This document shows positions 22,801-37,031 of a DNA stretch of 64,000 nt, piece after piece (position 1 is the first letter of the stretch; the number at the start of each line of letters is the position of its first letter). The position numbers were made by a program, and so were the translations under genes. The stretch comes from Pipra filicauda (lineage: Eukaryota > Chordata > Aves > Passeriformes > Pipridae): assembly GCF_003945595.2 (NCBI RefSeq), contig NW_024104357.1:372001-436000 (forward strand), given 5' to 3'. The notes under the pieces are model-generated. The model was not told where the DNA came from and searched no databases. It saw nothing but the letters and a program-made list of their open reading frames with translations.

Positions 22801-25800
22801 CACCAGTAAAATGAGCATGCTAAATGGCAGTATGGGACCAAAAAGGACACACCAAGCAGGGGAAAGGTGTGAGCAAAATGTGACAAATTACTTATTTGCA
22901 GCTTCTCAGGGCAAGGTTCTGTCCAATTTGAGAGTCTGAGTGATATATGTTTGATGGATTCAGCTTAGCTATATCAGACAGTCCGGCCTATAATCCACTT
23001 TATAACTGTCACACATTAGTTGATAATGTCTAGGAGAGAATTGGCAGGACAGAATGACACGATAACAGAATTACCTCCGTCACCTACCTTACATGTACCA
23101 TATATTGAACTCACATCAGAACTTGTGAGTCAGTGCTCAGGACCTCATCACGACACATTTTGTTCAGAAATCACATCTCAGTTGCTCAAAAGACTCTTTT
23201 TCCTGGCCTGCCTGACATTTAGAAAAGTTGGGAAATAAAGTTGTTTGGGGATGAAAACACATGATTCACTTCCTGATAAAAGGAGAGAGGGCGTGAATTT
23301 CAAACCCACAAATGTTCACTTCAAATAAAAATTTTAAAACTTGTAGTTTGACAAATATTGAAATGAAACATTTCATTCATTCTGTCTTTTTCTTGTGACA
23401 GGTTGCTTGGCGCTTTTCTTTCTTACTGAAATATTATCTGAGGCTTATATTGATTTGCAAAATATATTGGTTAAGCCAATTTTTCATTTTTCATCCAAAA
23501 TTATCTTGACATAACAACTGTATTTCATGTTATTTTACTCCATAGACATCCTATCTTTCCAGGAAGCACATGGGATTATCAATGCTGAATGTAGGCTGCC
23601 AGCAATATAACAGGGATACAAATAACTTTCTATCAATTTCTGTAGCCCTCAGGTTTATGAGAAGGGAGTTGTAGCTCCTTTCCTTGCACCCACGGAGAGT
23701 AGGTCTTTATATGGGCAACTTCCGTTTGCAAATAGCATTGCCCACATCCAACGGGGACAACTCTTGAACAGACATGTAGCTGTAGCTAAGAGAGCTGTGG
23801 TCAAGAGCAACAAGTGGATTAGGTCCATTTCCTTCAGCATTGGTTTGCTGGGTCTCTTCCTTCTCATATCTCTGCTAAAAGCCTTTGTGAACATCATCTC
23901 CTTCCCTCTTGACTCCTTCCGCTCTCTTTAGGCTACCATTCACCTGCTGCTTGGTAGAAATAGGACACAAGAAGAAGGACTGTTGGCAAAACACAAAACA
24001 TCACATGCTTCTTGCATGGGTCTGCAAGAAGCAAAGAAGAGTTTTCTGGAGCTACTGTGCTATTCCTGAATCGTGGCGTTAATCCCAGCCATGCAGCTCA
24101 TTTCTTCCCCCACCACTCTCTTGGACTGGGCCTATTCAGACTGAGAGTTTGTCAAAGGATGGACCTTGTTCCTAGTTTGGGAGATGTAAATGCTGAATGG
24201 CCTTAATAAAATAGTGCCAGAGCAGTCCACCACACATCCTCTGTGAATGTCTGTGTAGTGCCAAGAACACTTTTTGGTGTCATACAAAAATAATAAAGAT
24301 GGATGTAGTTAATAAATAGGTAAGTTCATTTTCAACCCTCTGAGCTCCTCATTTTCTTTCAGCATAAGCCCATTTTTTACAGCTGACTGCTGTGATGTTC
24401 CAAGGGATGTGCTGATGTGGCTTGAACCAAGTTAATTTGCTTCCTTTTTTTTTCAGGATTGCAGATGTCATCAAAAATAAACAGTACAAAGAGGGGGGAA
24501 AAAGAATAGGCAAAGCAGAAACTGATTCAGAAACTAATTAAAATAAAGTATAGTTCTCAAAACCTCTAAGTTATTCAGATGTCACAATCCCAGGAAAGGC
24601 TGTTCTTTTTCTAAGCATTCTGCTTTTTTACCTTCTTCCTCCCTGCTGAAATAACTCGTCTAATTAAATGTTGAAGATATCTCCAAGTGAATTCAGGTTA
24701 TCACAGACACCAGTTTTGGAGGCATCCAAGATCTCCAAGTTATAGTACTTTTGAAGAGTTAAGTGCATGTTTTTTACTAAAAGTGGTGAAATTCAGGACT
24801 CAGGAACTAAAGGGTGGGGGATCTGGTACAGCTGCCAATAGTCCCTGGCCTTGGTCAGAGTCATAACTGGGCATTGTACAATGAAGGGAGCAGCTCCAGC
24901 ACATCTGGAGGCTTGAGAATGATTTAGGGCTCAAGGATTTACAGTCCCTTTCTCTCCACTTGCCATGGGCACAGAGGACAGAGAGGCAATGAATGGCATC
25001 TACTGCTCCACCACTCCAGTCCCTCTTTGTCCACTTGTTTACACCAAAGAGCATCACATAAATGTGCAACCACCATTGCCATCCTCTTGCAATGGAGGTA
25101 CCAAGCAGAGGGATGCTTGCTCTGCTTCAAGCCATGATATTCAAACTCTTCTCTTGCCTCATTTGCAACAAACAACACAAATTCTAAATACATAAAATAG
25201 TAGTAGATTAGTGAGCTTTTTAGGGTGAATTTTAATCCACTGGGTGTTTCCACCAAGAAGGCAACTTTCCAAAGCCTTCATTTCATATCTTCCCAAGTGC
25301 AGTAGGACAGGTCAGCATTTACCCATTATGACAGGACTCCTCCTGCCAGACCATGGGTATTGCTGAGCTCTGAGCCTTTTCCATCCCAGAGGGGGAACAA
25401 GGCCTTCAGTTCTGGGTGTTGAGAAAAAATCCTCAACCATGACCTTTTCTCTCTGTATGAATATTTCAAGGAAGTACACAAGGAAATTGCTATTTCAGGA
25501 TGGTTGGGGGGGGGGTATTTGTGCTGGCTGAACATGCTAGGAATGCATTAAAAGACTGCAGCAGATCATAATTCTCACTTAACCTACTTAATATCCCCAG
25601 CATTATCACTGTTGCTGGTGCACTCCTTCCCTAACCTACAGAAAATAACCAAATTCAGTTACTTTGCTGCTGCAGCTCAGTTTTGGCAGTACCAAGACAT
25701 AACCTCCAGCACAGGGCTTCCCCCACCCTAGGAGCCACTTCTCATATCCCTAAGTGCTTCTCTTAATTTTTGTCCCTGTGTTACTGCTGTGCAGCCTTGT

Positions 25801-28059
25801 GTAAATCCCCCACCCATTTTTGCCTCTAAATCCAGCCCCTGCCCACATGTCTTCAGCTTCACTCACTCTAGAGCAATTCTGAGAGCAGTCGTGTCTCCTG
25901 CAGCTGGTAATCTGTCATTAGCCTGCCATAAGTCAACCAGATATACTGCACCATTAGAGAACCTCAACAGAGTGGAAAAAATCATTTGCTTTACTGTCAA
26001 CATAAAAACTTTTTATCTTCATTGACAGTTTTATTTAGAAAAATCTTGGCTATGTTTTAATTTGGCTTTAATGATAGCTCTCAGGAAGCAGTGTCTGTGT
26101 GTTGAAGTTTACTGCAATAGCAGCTGCTAATTTTCTTTTTCCACTTTTTGGTTTTGTTTCACAGATACTTCTTAAGAAAGGATGCTTCTGGGGTATTTCT
26201 GTTGTTGTAAAAAAGCACAAATTTCTGACAACCTTGAAAACTGGCTAATTACCCATGGCTGCTAAAACCAGATTCATCCGTGTTTTCACCAGCACTGGAA
26301 TTTTAAGGGACATATTTAAATCTTTAACTAGGAAAACACCTACAAATTTACTTCACAGAGAACATGTTAGATGTTTTAGTGCAATAGCATCCTGCCTTTG
26401 CTCTGTGAATATTTATCTCCTCAATAAGAAAACTGATGACTTGGAGTGAAGTCAAAATGCAGGGGCTGGTGAAACACTTTTGTATCTATAATTTCAGTGA
26501 GCAGGCTGGATGCTGAGAAAGGAGAAATCACTGATGGTTTGAGGCCCTGTTTTCTGCAAAATAAGCAAAAGCAATGAAGGCATCAAGTCTCCACCCATAC
26601 ATTTGATCTTATTCTGTCTTTTACTGTGGTGGGTTAACCAGATTTTCCTGGTTCAAGCCCACAATGAATTTATTCATGCGTGGGGAAAGTACCTAAACGA
26701 GCAGCTAAGGTTCTCTATTTAGCCAAAACCAATCTGCCTTCTATAAAGTATTTCCTTTGGAAATGTCAAAGTTTCTACAGAGCTCAGCTCTGGGATTTTG
26801 TGAATTGAAGTTCATAAAAGTCTATCCGCTGGTAGAAAACCTTGCTGCTAGAGAATGGCTTGCAACAGGCCAGAACTCTGGTTGTTCCTCCTTCCAGCCA
26901 CACCAAACAGCCATAACAGTGCCAGTGCCCAGTGCTGACAGAAGCAGTAAGCAGTTTTAGGGGTGGTTCCCACCACACCAAGGTAAGACCATGTAAGACC
27001 CTAAAGTGTGTAAAACCAAACCCACTACGCTCTTCCTTTAAAATCTGTGCATGGCACAGGGTTCTTGGTAGCAATTTGTCAAAAAAAATCCACCAGAGGC
27101 TGTCAAAAGAATAATGTTTGTAAAAGATGTTCCAGAGGGATCATGCAGGCTTTGACTAGACACGGACAGCAAGAATGGGAGTTGGATTGAACTTCTGCAG
27201 AATCTGGTTTTGTTTGTTTTATTTTAAAATGTAACAATATGAAACTGATCTTCCAAAACACTTTCTTTTTTTCTTTGTAAAAGATAAAACCCCAGAGCAA
27301 GAATATTTATGCTGGAAAAAAAGTTCCTCAGATGAATAGCTTTGTACAGACAAGGATAGAATTGCCTGAAATAGCTTTGTTTTGAAACAATACATTGTCT
27401 CACAGGAATTTTAGACATTCTTTAGGAAGGCAGCACTTGGTATTATATTTCATGCCTTTCAAAGTATCTATTTTCATAGGAAATGAGGGAAGAGGATGGG
27501 AAAGAGATGGTTTTCACCCAACTGATTTCACAGTTGTAAGGATCTCAAGAAGGAAAGATGCATAAGAATGGACAGAAGAAAAAATATTATATCCTATTCA
27601 TCCCAAATGGCAACAGGAAAAATGAAACACTCTCCCCAGATCATATGCAGGAAGAAAGATTTTATTTGAAGAAAGTCTTCTCTTTATTACTAGAAGTGTG
27701 CTTCAGCTTAACTGATGAATGCTGGAGAACTGCATAGGTGAATTCAGGAGACCAGAGCTAACAAATATCACGTCAGGCTAGATCATTCAATCAGCTCAAA
27801 TATAGTCCCTATATTTTCCTAGCAGTTTATGTTCTGCATCAGGCCCACTTGTTAAACCTTTTTTTGCTAGAGAAAATGTAATGCAGTGATGTTTGCATAT
27901 GAGCCCTATTTACAGTGCCTCCAAAATCTGAATGGTCTGATCTGGTGGTCTGGTTCATATCCATCTGTCTCTAATGTCCAAGGCAGAAACTCCAACAGCT
28001 TTCCCACAGCCCTGTGGATCCAGTATTGTGGTCTGGGGAATTGTGGATAAATTCCCCCA

Positions 28060-28124
28060 GGACTCAGATTTCAGCTCTGGAGCATCAAGTCACTTAATCT
28101 CCTGGTGGTTCCATCAATTATGGG
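28060..28124 (+). repeat. MIR-like SINE remnant
   Basis: GACTCAGATTTCAGCTCTGG then CAAGTCACTTAATCTCC and a stretch ending ATTATGGG follow the MIR order 'cctgggttcaaatcccagctctg', 'caagtcacttaacctctc' and 'tgtaaaatggg'. A deletion seems to have removed the block between the first two parts. It is in forward orientation. Confidence 0.5.
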
Positions 28125-29784
28125 AAAGCACCACAAAGAAAGAAAAAAAACCCTATCAGGTACACAAAAACTTTCTCTTTCTGAGCTGCAAGTCCCACAG
28201 CTTCACCCTCTCACACAGAGAGAGTGTTATTTCACTTTGTGGTTTATGCCTGTTGCTACCATCTTGCCAGAAGGCTGGCTCACACCTCAGCCTCCCAGAT
28301 TAATTTTCAGTTGGGAGTTAAATCCATCATTCAAATAATTTTTCATTTGTATATTTCTTCTGAAGAAAGGTCCAGGGTGGGCACATTATTACTCACTCTC
28401 TATTTCCAGTATAAATTTTAAGTCACCTCTTTGTCCCTTGTGCAGCCCACACACTGACGCAGCATCTTCTCACACTTCTCTCCCACACAGGCAGCTCATG
28501 AAATTACACTCCTAAGCCACACAGGGGATGATGGATGGCTGGTATTTGTCTATTCTATGCAGGACTGGCTTACTCAGAGGCTGCTAATGGGTAAGAGAAG
28601 TTTTAGCTGGCCCAAGCACCATTCCAGATGCACTGGTTGTCTACATATAGATCCCAAATTGCTTAAAGAATTTGACTTCACAAAAAATAAATCCTTGATT
28701 GACAAGTCTACAGGCAGCCTTGGGCAAGAGGTCAAGGAGCTGGTTGCCATCTGAAGCTGAACACTACCAATTCATCAATTGGGTGATGGAGTTACCCCAG
28801 AGGACCATTGACCAGGGGGGCCCTGTGCAAAGTGATCTGTAGAAGGTCGCTGGAGGATGCAGCTGTTGGAGGAATTGATGTAGGAGTGGAGGAGAGCTTT
28901 CACCAAGGAATGGGAAAGGTGGAGCTGAATATAGTATTTGTGCTCTTGTCAGATAATACTGCTGTGTAAGAGTGAAAAAACAGCTGTAGAGATCTGTTTT
29001 TCCGTTTGTCCCCTCACATCAGTAATTATTTGCAGGAAATCACCCCACTGCAGACACACTGGTAACATACAGTTGCAACCTGTCTCACTTTCGTGTTGGG
29101 TTTTTTCCTTCCCTTGCCAAGGTGTGGAACACGAGGCCAATAAATTTGCCTCAGGAAGAAAAAAGTTAGCTTGGATGAGCTGCTTCATCATCTCCCTTCT
29201 GCTTTTCTCTAACAGTCAGTGTGGCAATATCCGCTTAAGTTTAGAAAGCATATTGTTACAGGATGTGTGGGAACCACAAATACCATTCGAGGCCAAGTTA
29301 CAGTAAATCCTATTCTTAGTGTCATTAGTGGAAGTGCTTCCTTCTCGTCACAAAAGCAAACGAGAGGAGGTCCATTAATTTTTCACTCGTGGAGCAGTAA
29401 GAAGGAGCTTTAGAAAGGAGGAGGAAGGACTCCAGTCAGGTACACAAGTGACTACAGATCTTGGCTCGCTGCTGAGCCCAGACACTGGAAACCAGTTCTG
29501 TCTGTGAATGGTCAATACCTGAGTTCTGCTTGTTGCTTTATAAATATCTTAAATATAAGCTTGATTTGAATCTGTAATTATGTTTGTGTTAGCATGATAC
29601 TAGTTATTAAGGCCAAGTACTACAATAAACAGCTAATCATTACTTCTGCTGTTCCTGGCAACTGCCTGCATTACAGTAGAATAAACCAGAAGAAACACAT
29701 TTTCTACTACTTTGAATATAATAAGACATGAGACAGTAAATATTTCACTTGGTCTTAGCATTTACACTCCCTGGACTTGGTATT

Positions 29785-29865
29785 CCCCTGATTTATGCCA
29801 AAGTGAAGTAGGTGCAAATCCACCAAAGTCAATGGAGTTAAGCTAGGGTAAATCAAGCCCTCTAT
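29785..29865 (+). repeat. Ancient amniote repeat fragment
   Basis: AAAGTCAATGGAGTTA followed by GGGTAAATC and CAAGCCCTC matches a unit common in old non-mammalian amniote repeats ('agtcaatggagtta...taaatctggccc'). I do not assign a database name. It is one of several such fragments in the window. Confidence 0.4.
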
Positions 29866-32800
29866 TACCAAAAATCAATTTTCCATTTGTTTTAATACCA
29901 TTAATTTAAATGAACTCACTTGATATTCTCATACCTCTGATATGTGAACACAATTTATGTCAGGAGTAATCCTGGGTTAACCTGGGTGCTTATGGCTTCT
30001 CAGCCCACTCAGATCTGAATGACTAGTTCAAATAAAAGTATTAATAGGATTTATTTTTTGATCTTGTATACTGAAGCCAAGAGCAGGGCATCCAGTTAAC
30101 TTAAAAACAATGTAGAAGGCTTCAGCCAACCAAGCATGTTATTATTGCTCATCTTCTTTATCTTGGGGTCCCTTTATGTTTCCATTTTGAGCTGCACACC
30201 TATTTGTGCCATGGCTGTGAAGGCTGGAAGAACTGTTAATTAGAAGTCTGGGGCACAGACCCCACTTATGAGCCTGCCTCCCCGCTTTGGGGGTTAAGCT
30301 CCTCCTGCTCCCTTGGTGTTCCCTGCCAGAGTTTTTACCTCAAGAAGTCACCAGAGCATCAGTTAACTAGTTCCCATATAAGATGAAAGGAGGAAAAAAG
30401 CTAGATCTCATTTACTAAAGCTTTGTCTTGCAAAGACCCACATCCACTGACAGTGTCTGAGCATGAAAATACACCCAGCTAATGCCACCATAATAATGCA
30501 CATTACAGGAAGAGACAGGGCTATACCACATCCACCTCAAGATAACAAGTGGGAAGAAACCTCCAGAGAAAAAGGTAATGTTCCAAGGAGAAGATGCTTT
30601 TTCTAAAAAAACAAGAGGTGCAAGTGGGGAGAAGCAGTCATCATCAGCAGGGATACAAATCTTTTTTTCAGGGGCGGAATGGAAACAAACTGAAAGTTAA
30701 ATATGGTTACAAAACAATTACTCCAGGTTTGCTGAGGGCAGAGAGAGAAGGGCAATGGGAAAGGTCATTTTTGCCTCGAGGGCCTGGGCACAGCTGGGAT
30801 GTGGGGGTTGGCTGTCATGAAACCGAGAGACTCAAGTCACCCTGCTTTTGACCCCTCTGGAAATATGGGAATTTAATCCCCAGGTCCATCTCTGATCCAT
30901 TCTCCCTTGAGCATCAGACCTGACTGTTTTGGGACAGACTGTTTTGGGAATGTTGCTCCTCCACTGGCCTCAGGCAACTGTGTTTGTCCAGATGCACTTG
31001 GCCCTATAGCTTTGGTGAGCACATCAGCCACAGGATGTCTCATTCTAGGATACATGTGTGTAGGATCTGATGCAGCCTCATCTGGAAAAGTGACAAAATC
31101 ACTTAAAGCCTTCAGGGAAACTACATCACCCAACTGAGATTCTTCCATAAAGGTCATCCAGTGCTGCATACAAGGAACTGACAGATAACATGAAGCCTTG
31201 CCTTTAATAAATAGAACATCTCATCCCTGGAAAAGTCCATTCCTTCTTTCTTCATAATACTGTTGTGAAGATTGATAGTCATAATAACAAAAAATCTTGG
31301 CATGTCTGCATTTTCTTACATATATTAGGTAGATTAGCAGGGTGCTTCCAGCAGAAGTGCTGTAAACAGAAGTAAATTATGGTTTATGTATCTTGTGAGC
31401 TGCTAGTATTAAAAGTCTAAATATTTGATCAGACACATACATCTTCACATTTCTTCTCCTTGGCTGATAAGGCAAACAGTGAATAGACAAAAAGACCTTA
31501 AATCAAAACAAAGACCCCTCTTGAGAGATAGCTGTAGAGAAATAGGGGAAGCTCTGAAAGGCCACGAGAACAATCTGAGACCTGAAAGTCCCTCTTAATG
31601 AATTATTATGAATTAAAATTCATATAGTCTTTGTGAGGCACCAGCTAAGTAACCACATGATGAACAAGGGAGCATTTTTTGAGGTATGGGCCCAGTTCTT
31701 TTGGCTGTGAGAAGAAATAACACTTTGAGCTACCTTGAAACACATCTTGGCTTTCTGCAGGAAATTTTCCCTGGCAAAGTTTTGCCAGTGTTAGGCCATG
31801 TCAGTGCATCACTGCAAGGACAAAGACATGAGAACAGGGAAGGCAGCAAGGCGAGGAGGGGTCAGGGAAGTGAGTTGTGAGAGACAAGGGAAAAGGGATA
31901 AGGGAAGAAAAGTGAATGTGAAGGAGGAGAGCGGGATGAAAGGAAGTACAGGAAAGCTGCTGAAAAAGGGCCAGGCAAATCGTCCCCCCACAACAGCACA
32001 TTCATTTCCATCATTGTTCTACTCTGAAGTCTTGGTTTCCAGATTCTGCATCACTTCTGACTGCCCAGAAACCCAGCCCTGGGAGAAACAATGCAGCTGC
32101 CTGGGCCAGTGGCCAGGATGCTGTCTGCCTAAGAACATTTTTATTGAACTTGAGGTTACAATTCTTTGTTTCTGAAAATGTAACATTTGATATAAGCCCA
32201 GAGTGCTGACCTATTCCTTTTGAAAACGTAGAAGTCATTTGGGTTTTAGTTCCAGCTTTTGATTAAAAAGCTTTTAAGGGAAAACCTCAAAAAAAGTTCC
32301 TATGAAAATTCCATGCCAAACCCATTTTCTGGCCTTTAATTTCCAATAACCGGGGAGAAAACAACAATAAGTGCAGGGAACAGAGACACTATAAGTAACT
32401 TCAAGGAGATTATTCATTTTCCTTAATAAAGGTCTTTAACAGCATGACGACTCATGTAATATAGATAAGCAGGAACAAATAAATAAAGAAATTCAATAGA
32501 AACAGAAAACAAATGGAAAATTCAGAAGAAAAAGCATTTAATAAAAAACTTGTGAAGGGGGAGGGGATGAACTGGTTCCCCATGTAACACTACAGGCTGG
32601 GATTTTTTTTTGCCCTTTGTGGGCCATTTCTTTTGCCTATGTCTTTTTCTATGACAGAAAAAGTCTTTGGGAGTTGGTTGAGCTCCCTCTTCCTCCAGTG
32701 ATGGAGCTGGTACAACAAGGAAGCCAGGCTCTTCCCACTTGTCCTTCAAACACATAACCAGAGACTCCTCCATCACTCATCTCTCTGTTCTCTTAGAAGT

Positions 32801-35800
32801 AAAGATCCTGGAAGAAACTAGCAAAGGGCTGCTGTGAAGATGCAGAATAGGGACCATCTTCTGCAGTAAGTATACTACAGAGATGGAAGAGAGATCACAG
32901 TAGAAAATGCCTATGGCTGGGGTTGGTTCTGTTGCGCTTTTAAATTTGGATTTTAACTTTTCTGTGTGGGAGAGCCCCTGACATGGACAAGCATCTGTAT
33001 TTTTGGATTTTATGGTGCTCTTGGCAGATCTGTGCAGCGGTACTTTTAGACCTGCAGTGAGAGATGGTGTGATTTGTGCAGATAGATCGAATGCACCTTA
33101 CAGTGTTTCCACTTGTTATCTTCTTTGTATTTAACACCATTATTTTAGAATTTTAAAAAAGATCAGAGCTGGATGATGCACTCAAAACGAACAATGACTT
33201 AATTAAAGCACCACCTTTCTTTTGTCTTTCAATCTGAGAAAATGCTCCCACTCTTTCATGCCCATCATTCCAGCATTTGCTGATGCTTTCTTTTAATGAT
33301 GACAATCTGTTGCAGCTCAGATACAGAACTCACATTTTCCCCCAGACACCCAGTCATTTCTTTCTTTGTGTGTGTGCTTTATTTTTTATGGGGCCAGCTG
33401 CTTTGTGATCAGTGAAATGTCAGAAAAATCATCTTACCATAACAAAGCTGAAAATAAAATATTCAAGGAAGCAAACTCCCATGGAAATCTTCAAAGTCCT
33501 AACAAGGGAGAATTCTCATCTCTGTGCACATGGGTGACTCACTGAAGTAAATGTGAATTACGTGACTGCACCAAAGATTTCAGTATAAAGAGCAGAGATT
33601 TTTCTCCCAGCTTTGGCCTTTTGTAATGAACTCACAAATAAGTTTTATGAAGATTCTAGATAAACTTGCTCAGTGATATCAGCCATGACTAGAATGATCT
33701 GAGGGGGTTACGGTATTTTCCTATCAAGATTAATTACATGCTTAACATAATACGTCCTTAAATGGTTTTTATAAATTGAGCACTCACATTCAACTGTCCA
33801 ATTTGCAAATGGAATGAATGATACTTAAAGGTGTGTCTTTCCAAAAGTAGACGTTAATTGACATAAAACTTGTTGCAAATTGCAATATGGAAAAAAGCTG
33901 TTTCTGTAAATATTGTAATTAAACAGAATGTTGTTTTTCTAATTGTTGGAAAAGAAAGCCCCAAATTACCAGGAGGGAAGAAATTAGAGCAAACAGATCT
34001 GCAGGAAAATAACCCTGTGAAAAATTCACAAAGATATACTCATGATGCACCAAATTATCCTCCCGGGTTTCATAATTCTGTGAGCGAGTGCAATTAGTTA
34101 ACGGTGGTGTTGTTATAAAACTACATACTGTGGCTGACGGGTTTTGAAACTACTCCAGAAACCAAAGTCTGACGCTAAACAACTATTGTGTTTGGGTATT
34201 AGGCAACAGGAAATCTGCCTGATGATAACTGAGTTATACCAAGCCCTGCAGCAGCCACCGAGACACTATGTCCATTTAATCTGCAGATGGCAAAGTAGAT
34301 ACGCCATTCACAGCTGCATGCATGAGGATATGACATCTTTGTCTATATTAATCTCATGGCTGGCTTCACATGACTCATTCAACCTTTTTTTTTTCTATTA
34401 CATGAAGGGAAGTTAACTAGCAAGACCTCTGGTGATTTTTAAATAGGTCCAACCCTGCTGTGATCTACATTTCGAGCAATGGACTACAGAGCTCCTCTCC
34501 CTGTTCCTAAAGCCCAAATGCCTCACAGTTTTGCAGGTCCACTGCAGCTACACAAATCCCCTATTTGTGCCATTAGCTCATTTCCGAAGCAGCCTGTTTA
34601 AAAACACACAGTCTGTGATGCCAAGAATATGACAAGTGGGTCAAATGTATTGAAGTCTACATCGAGAGAGACAACATCGGCAGGTTTTGTTATTCCAGTT
34701 ATCAGGAGGGAGATAGAAGACTTCAATATACGAACAACCTTAATTTAAAAAAGGAAAAATCTGCAGTATCTCTGTTCCACAAAGATAAGCTGACAGCTAA
34801 GGCAAAACATGGTTATGCCTAGAGGCAGTAAGAGTATAACAGGCTTCCCAGCTCTCCTCATCCTCTGCGGAAAGATTAAGAAAAACACCATGGGTTTAGC
34901 TCCAAGTGGTTCACAGGAGTTTTGCTGTTCAGAGTAGCTTGATTTTGAGATCTTGTGCTCTGCTTTTCAATCAATATTCAGATAAATACATCTTCAAAGT
35001 GGAATATCACCAGGGGAAAAATATCAAGCTTTTCATCATCTTTTCCTGGAAAAAATGTAAAGAACCCTCGCAGGTTTGAGGACATCCACACAATGGTACT
35101 ATTTTCAGTTATAGTAGCTCCTTCAAGCCTCAGAGGAGATTCTGTTTTGAAGAGCAAGAGACATTCCTCTCAGGAATCTCTCAGTATAGTATCTCCTAGA
35201 ATTAGGCAAGATACTGAAAGTGAGAAACAGAACAGAAAAGCAGAAAAGCTGTCATGGTCAGCAATGGACATATAGACCCCTCAGAGCAGGGGTTAGCTGA
35301 GGATGCAAAATGATACAGGGAAAAAATAAAAGCAAAAATCTTTCTTAAAGAATTTTCATGAGGAAAGTAAGCATTTTCATACTAAATTCCTATTTTGAAG
35401 TTCAGAGACCATGTTTTTCCATAATAACCCCATCCAGCCTTATGCAAACAAAAACGATCAAACAAGAGTGGAATATTTTCCCCACAGATGCTCTTCTCAT
35501 GTGGACAGGAAGCTCAGTTGCTTGCAGAAAGCTGAAGGATCAAGTCTCCAGCCCTAATGACAAGGTTTTCAAGATGTTCTTGTTTGCATCTCTCTGCTCC
35601 ATTGACAGAGTGCTGCCTGCTGAAAGCTAAGACAAGTATACTCAGAGAACAAGTTATCAGTAGAAAATAACTTGTGGAGTGAACATTTGCCCCAGGGAAG
35701 TGGAACCATTTTCTAGTGAAATGCCTTAAACCTCCATTGTCTCCACTTTTCCTGTATGTAAAAAACAATAAATACTTAATAAAGTTTAAAGTATTTGAAG

Positions 35801-37006
35801 ATGTCCAGATTCTTTAGGAAGGCTAAATTAAGCTTTTCAGAGGCTTTTTGATGATCAATAGGTAGATCAGCACTACGATTGAAGCAAGCTCACTAACTGT
35901 GCTTGAGAATACTTCTAACTTCAAAGATTGATGTGCTTAAGGGACAGCAAAAGAAATTACTTTTTAAAAAAAAATTAATCTAAACACAATCAGAAAAACT
36001 TTGATGGACACCTGCATTGATCTGGGAGCTGAATTGCAACAACCACATTTGTAAGTTATAACATGTTTAAAATAGAAGGGAGTAACTAACTTCTTCCAGA
36101 ACTAGGAACCAGAAAACCAGTGGATATCCTTGGACTTTGCAAGGTACATAAAAAACTGTGTCACATCTTGGCAGGTCAAAACCCCACAGATTCCCAGCAC
36201 AAATCCCTTGTAGGGAACATATGTGTGTGTCTATGCTAATATTTTTCTGTTTGCTTACAAAAGAAGAGCAGAGATGCTGCTGAGTATTCCCAAAACTCTC
36301 CAGTGACAAGAGGTGCAGTGTTGTCCCTAAGCAACCTGTGGTTTCAAACCTCTTTACCTCTTCCAAATCCCCAGTGCACTGAACTAAGACAGCATTTCCT
36401 TTTTCTTTAACAGATCAATGCTTACGACACACAGATGAGCAGGGGTGCTTATTGCTTAATCCTACTGTGCCAGTATGTCTTTGTGTGCATGAGATGTAAA
36501 GTAAGATATTGATGCCAGATTTGGAAACCATGAAAAGGCAGGGGGCTTAGATTATGACCACAGAGACCACAGCAATAAGAAATGACCTTGTTCATGTGCT
36601 GGTTCCTAGCAGGAAATACCGCTGTGTATCCAGATACAGAGATGGACATTCACATTTCTGCTAAGCAATCTGCAGGAGCAAAGGCATTTCAGTCAAACCT
36701 ATAATTTAATGTCTAGCAGGAATTAAATGGATTAAATTCACTGCTTGCGGGTCTGGCTAAAATTATTTGTCATTTTACCACGAGATAAAGCAGCAGTATT
36801 GCCACAAGATAACCACAGAGTTACTCTTGTTTGTGAGGAGCTGCTGCATTGTTACCATACATCCATTCAAAGTTACTGTGCGGTGTTTCTGAAGATTTAC
36901 CTCAATAAATAACCTGTCAGCAGAGAGCACCTCACCCCTATCCCTCCAGGGATACTCAGTAAACAGGAGCTGATCCCTCCTTTGGAAACATTGCTGAAAT
37001 CTTCAG

Positions 37007-37031
37007 AATATTGCTGAAATCTAGCAATATT
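37007..37031. repeat. Perfect 9-bp hairpin beside a 13-base direct repeat
   Basis: AATATTGCT (37007-37015) and AGCAATATT (37023-37031) are exact reverse complements around the loop GAAATCT. The 5' arm is part of ATTGCTGAAATCT, which also occurs at 36990-37002, 20 bases upstream. The structure is visible directly; no function is known. Confidence 0.8.

Larger units (their letters stand above)
17875..28059. other. Non-coding stretch, no gene recognised
   Basis: AT-rich DNA with no recognised coding exon. Notable local structures are a strong splice-acceptor-like signal at 18690-18710, a 15-base direct repeat at 19825-19889, a run of ten G at about 25507-25516, and a consensus splice donor (AAG then GTAAGA) at 26980-26988 with no credible exon before it. 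Old repeats other than those listed may be present but are too diverged to call by eye. Confidence 0.6.

Noticed and set aside
26980..26988. Consensus splice donor AAG/GTAAGA
   Set aside because: No open frame or acceptor upstream makes a credible exon; such motifs occur by chance.
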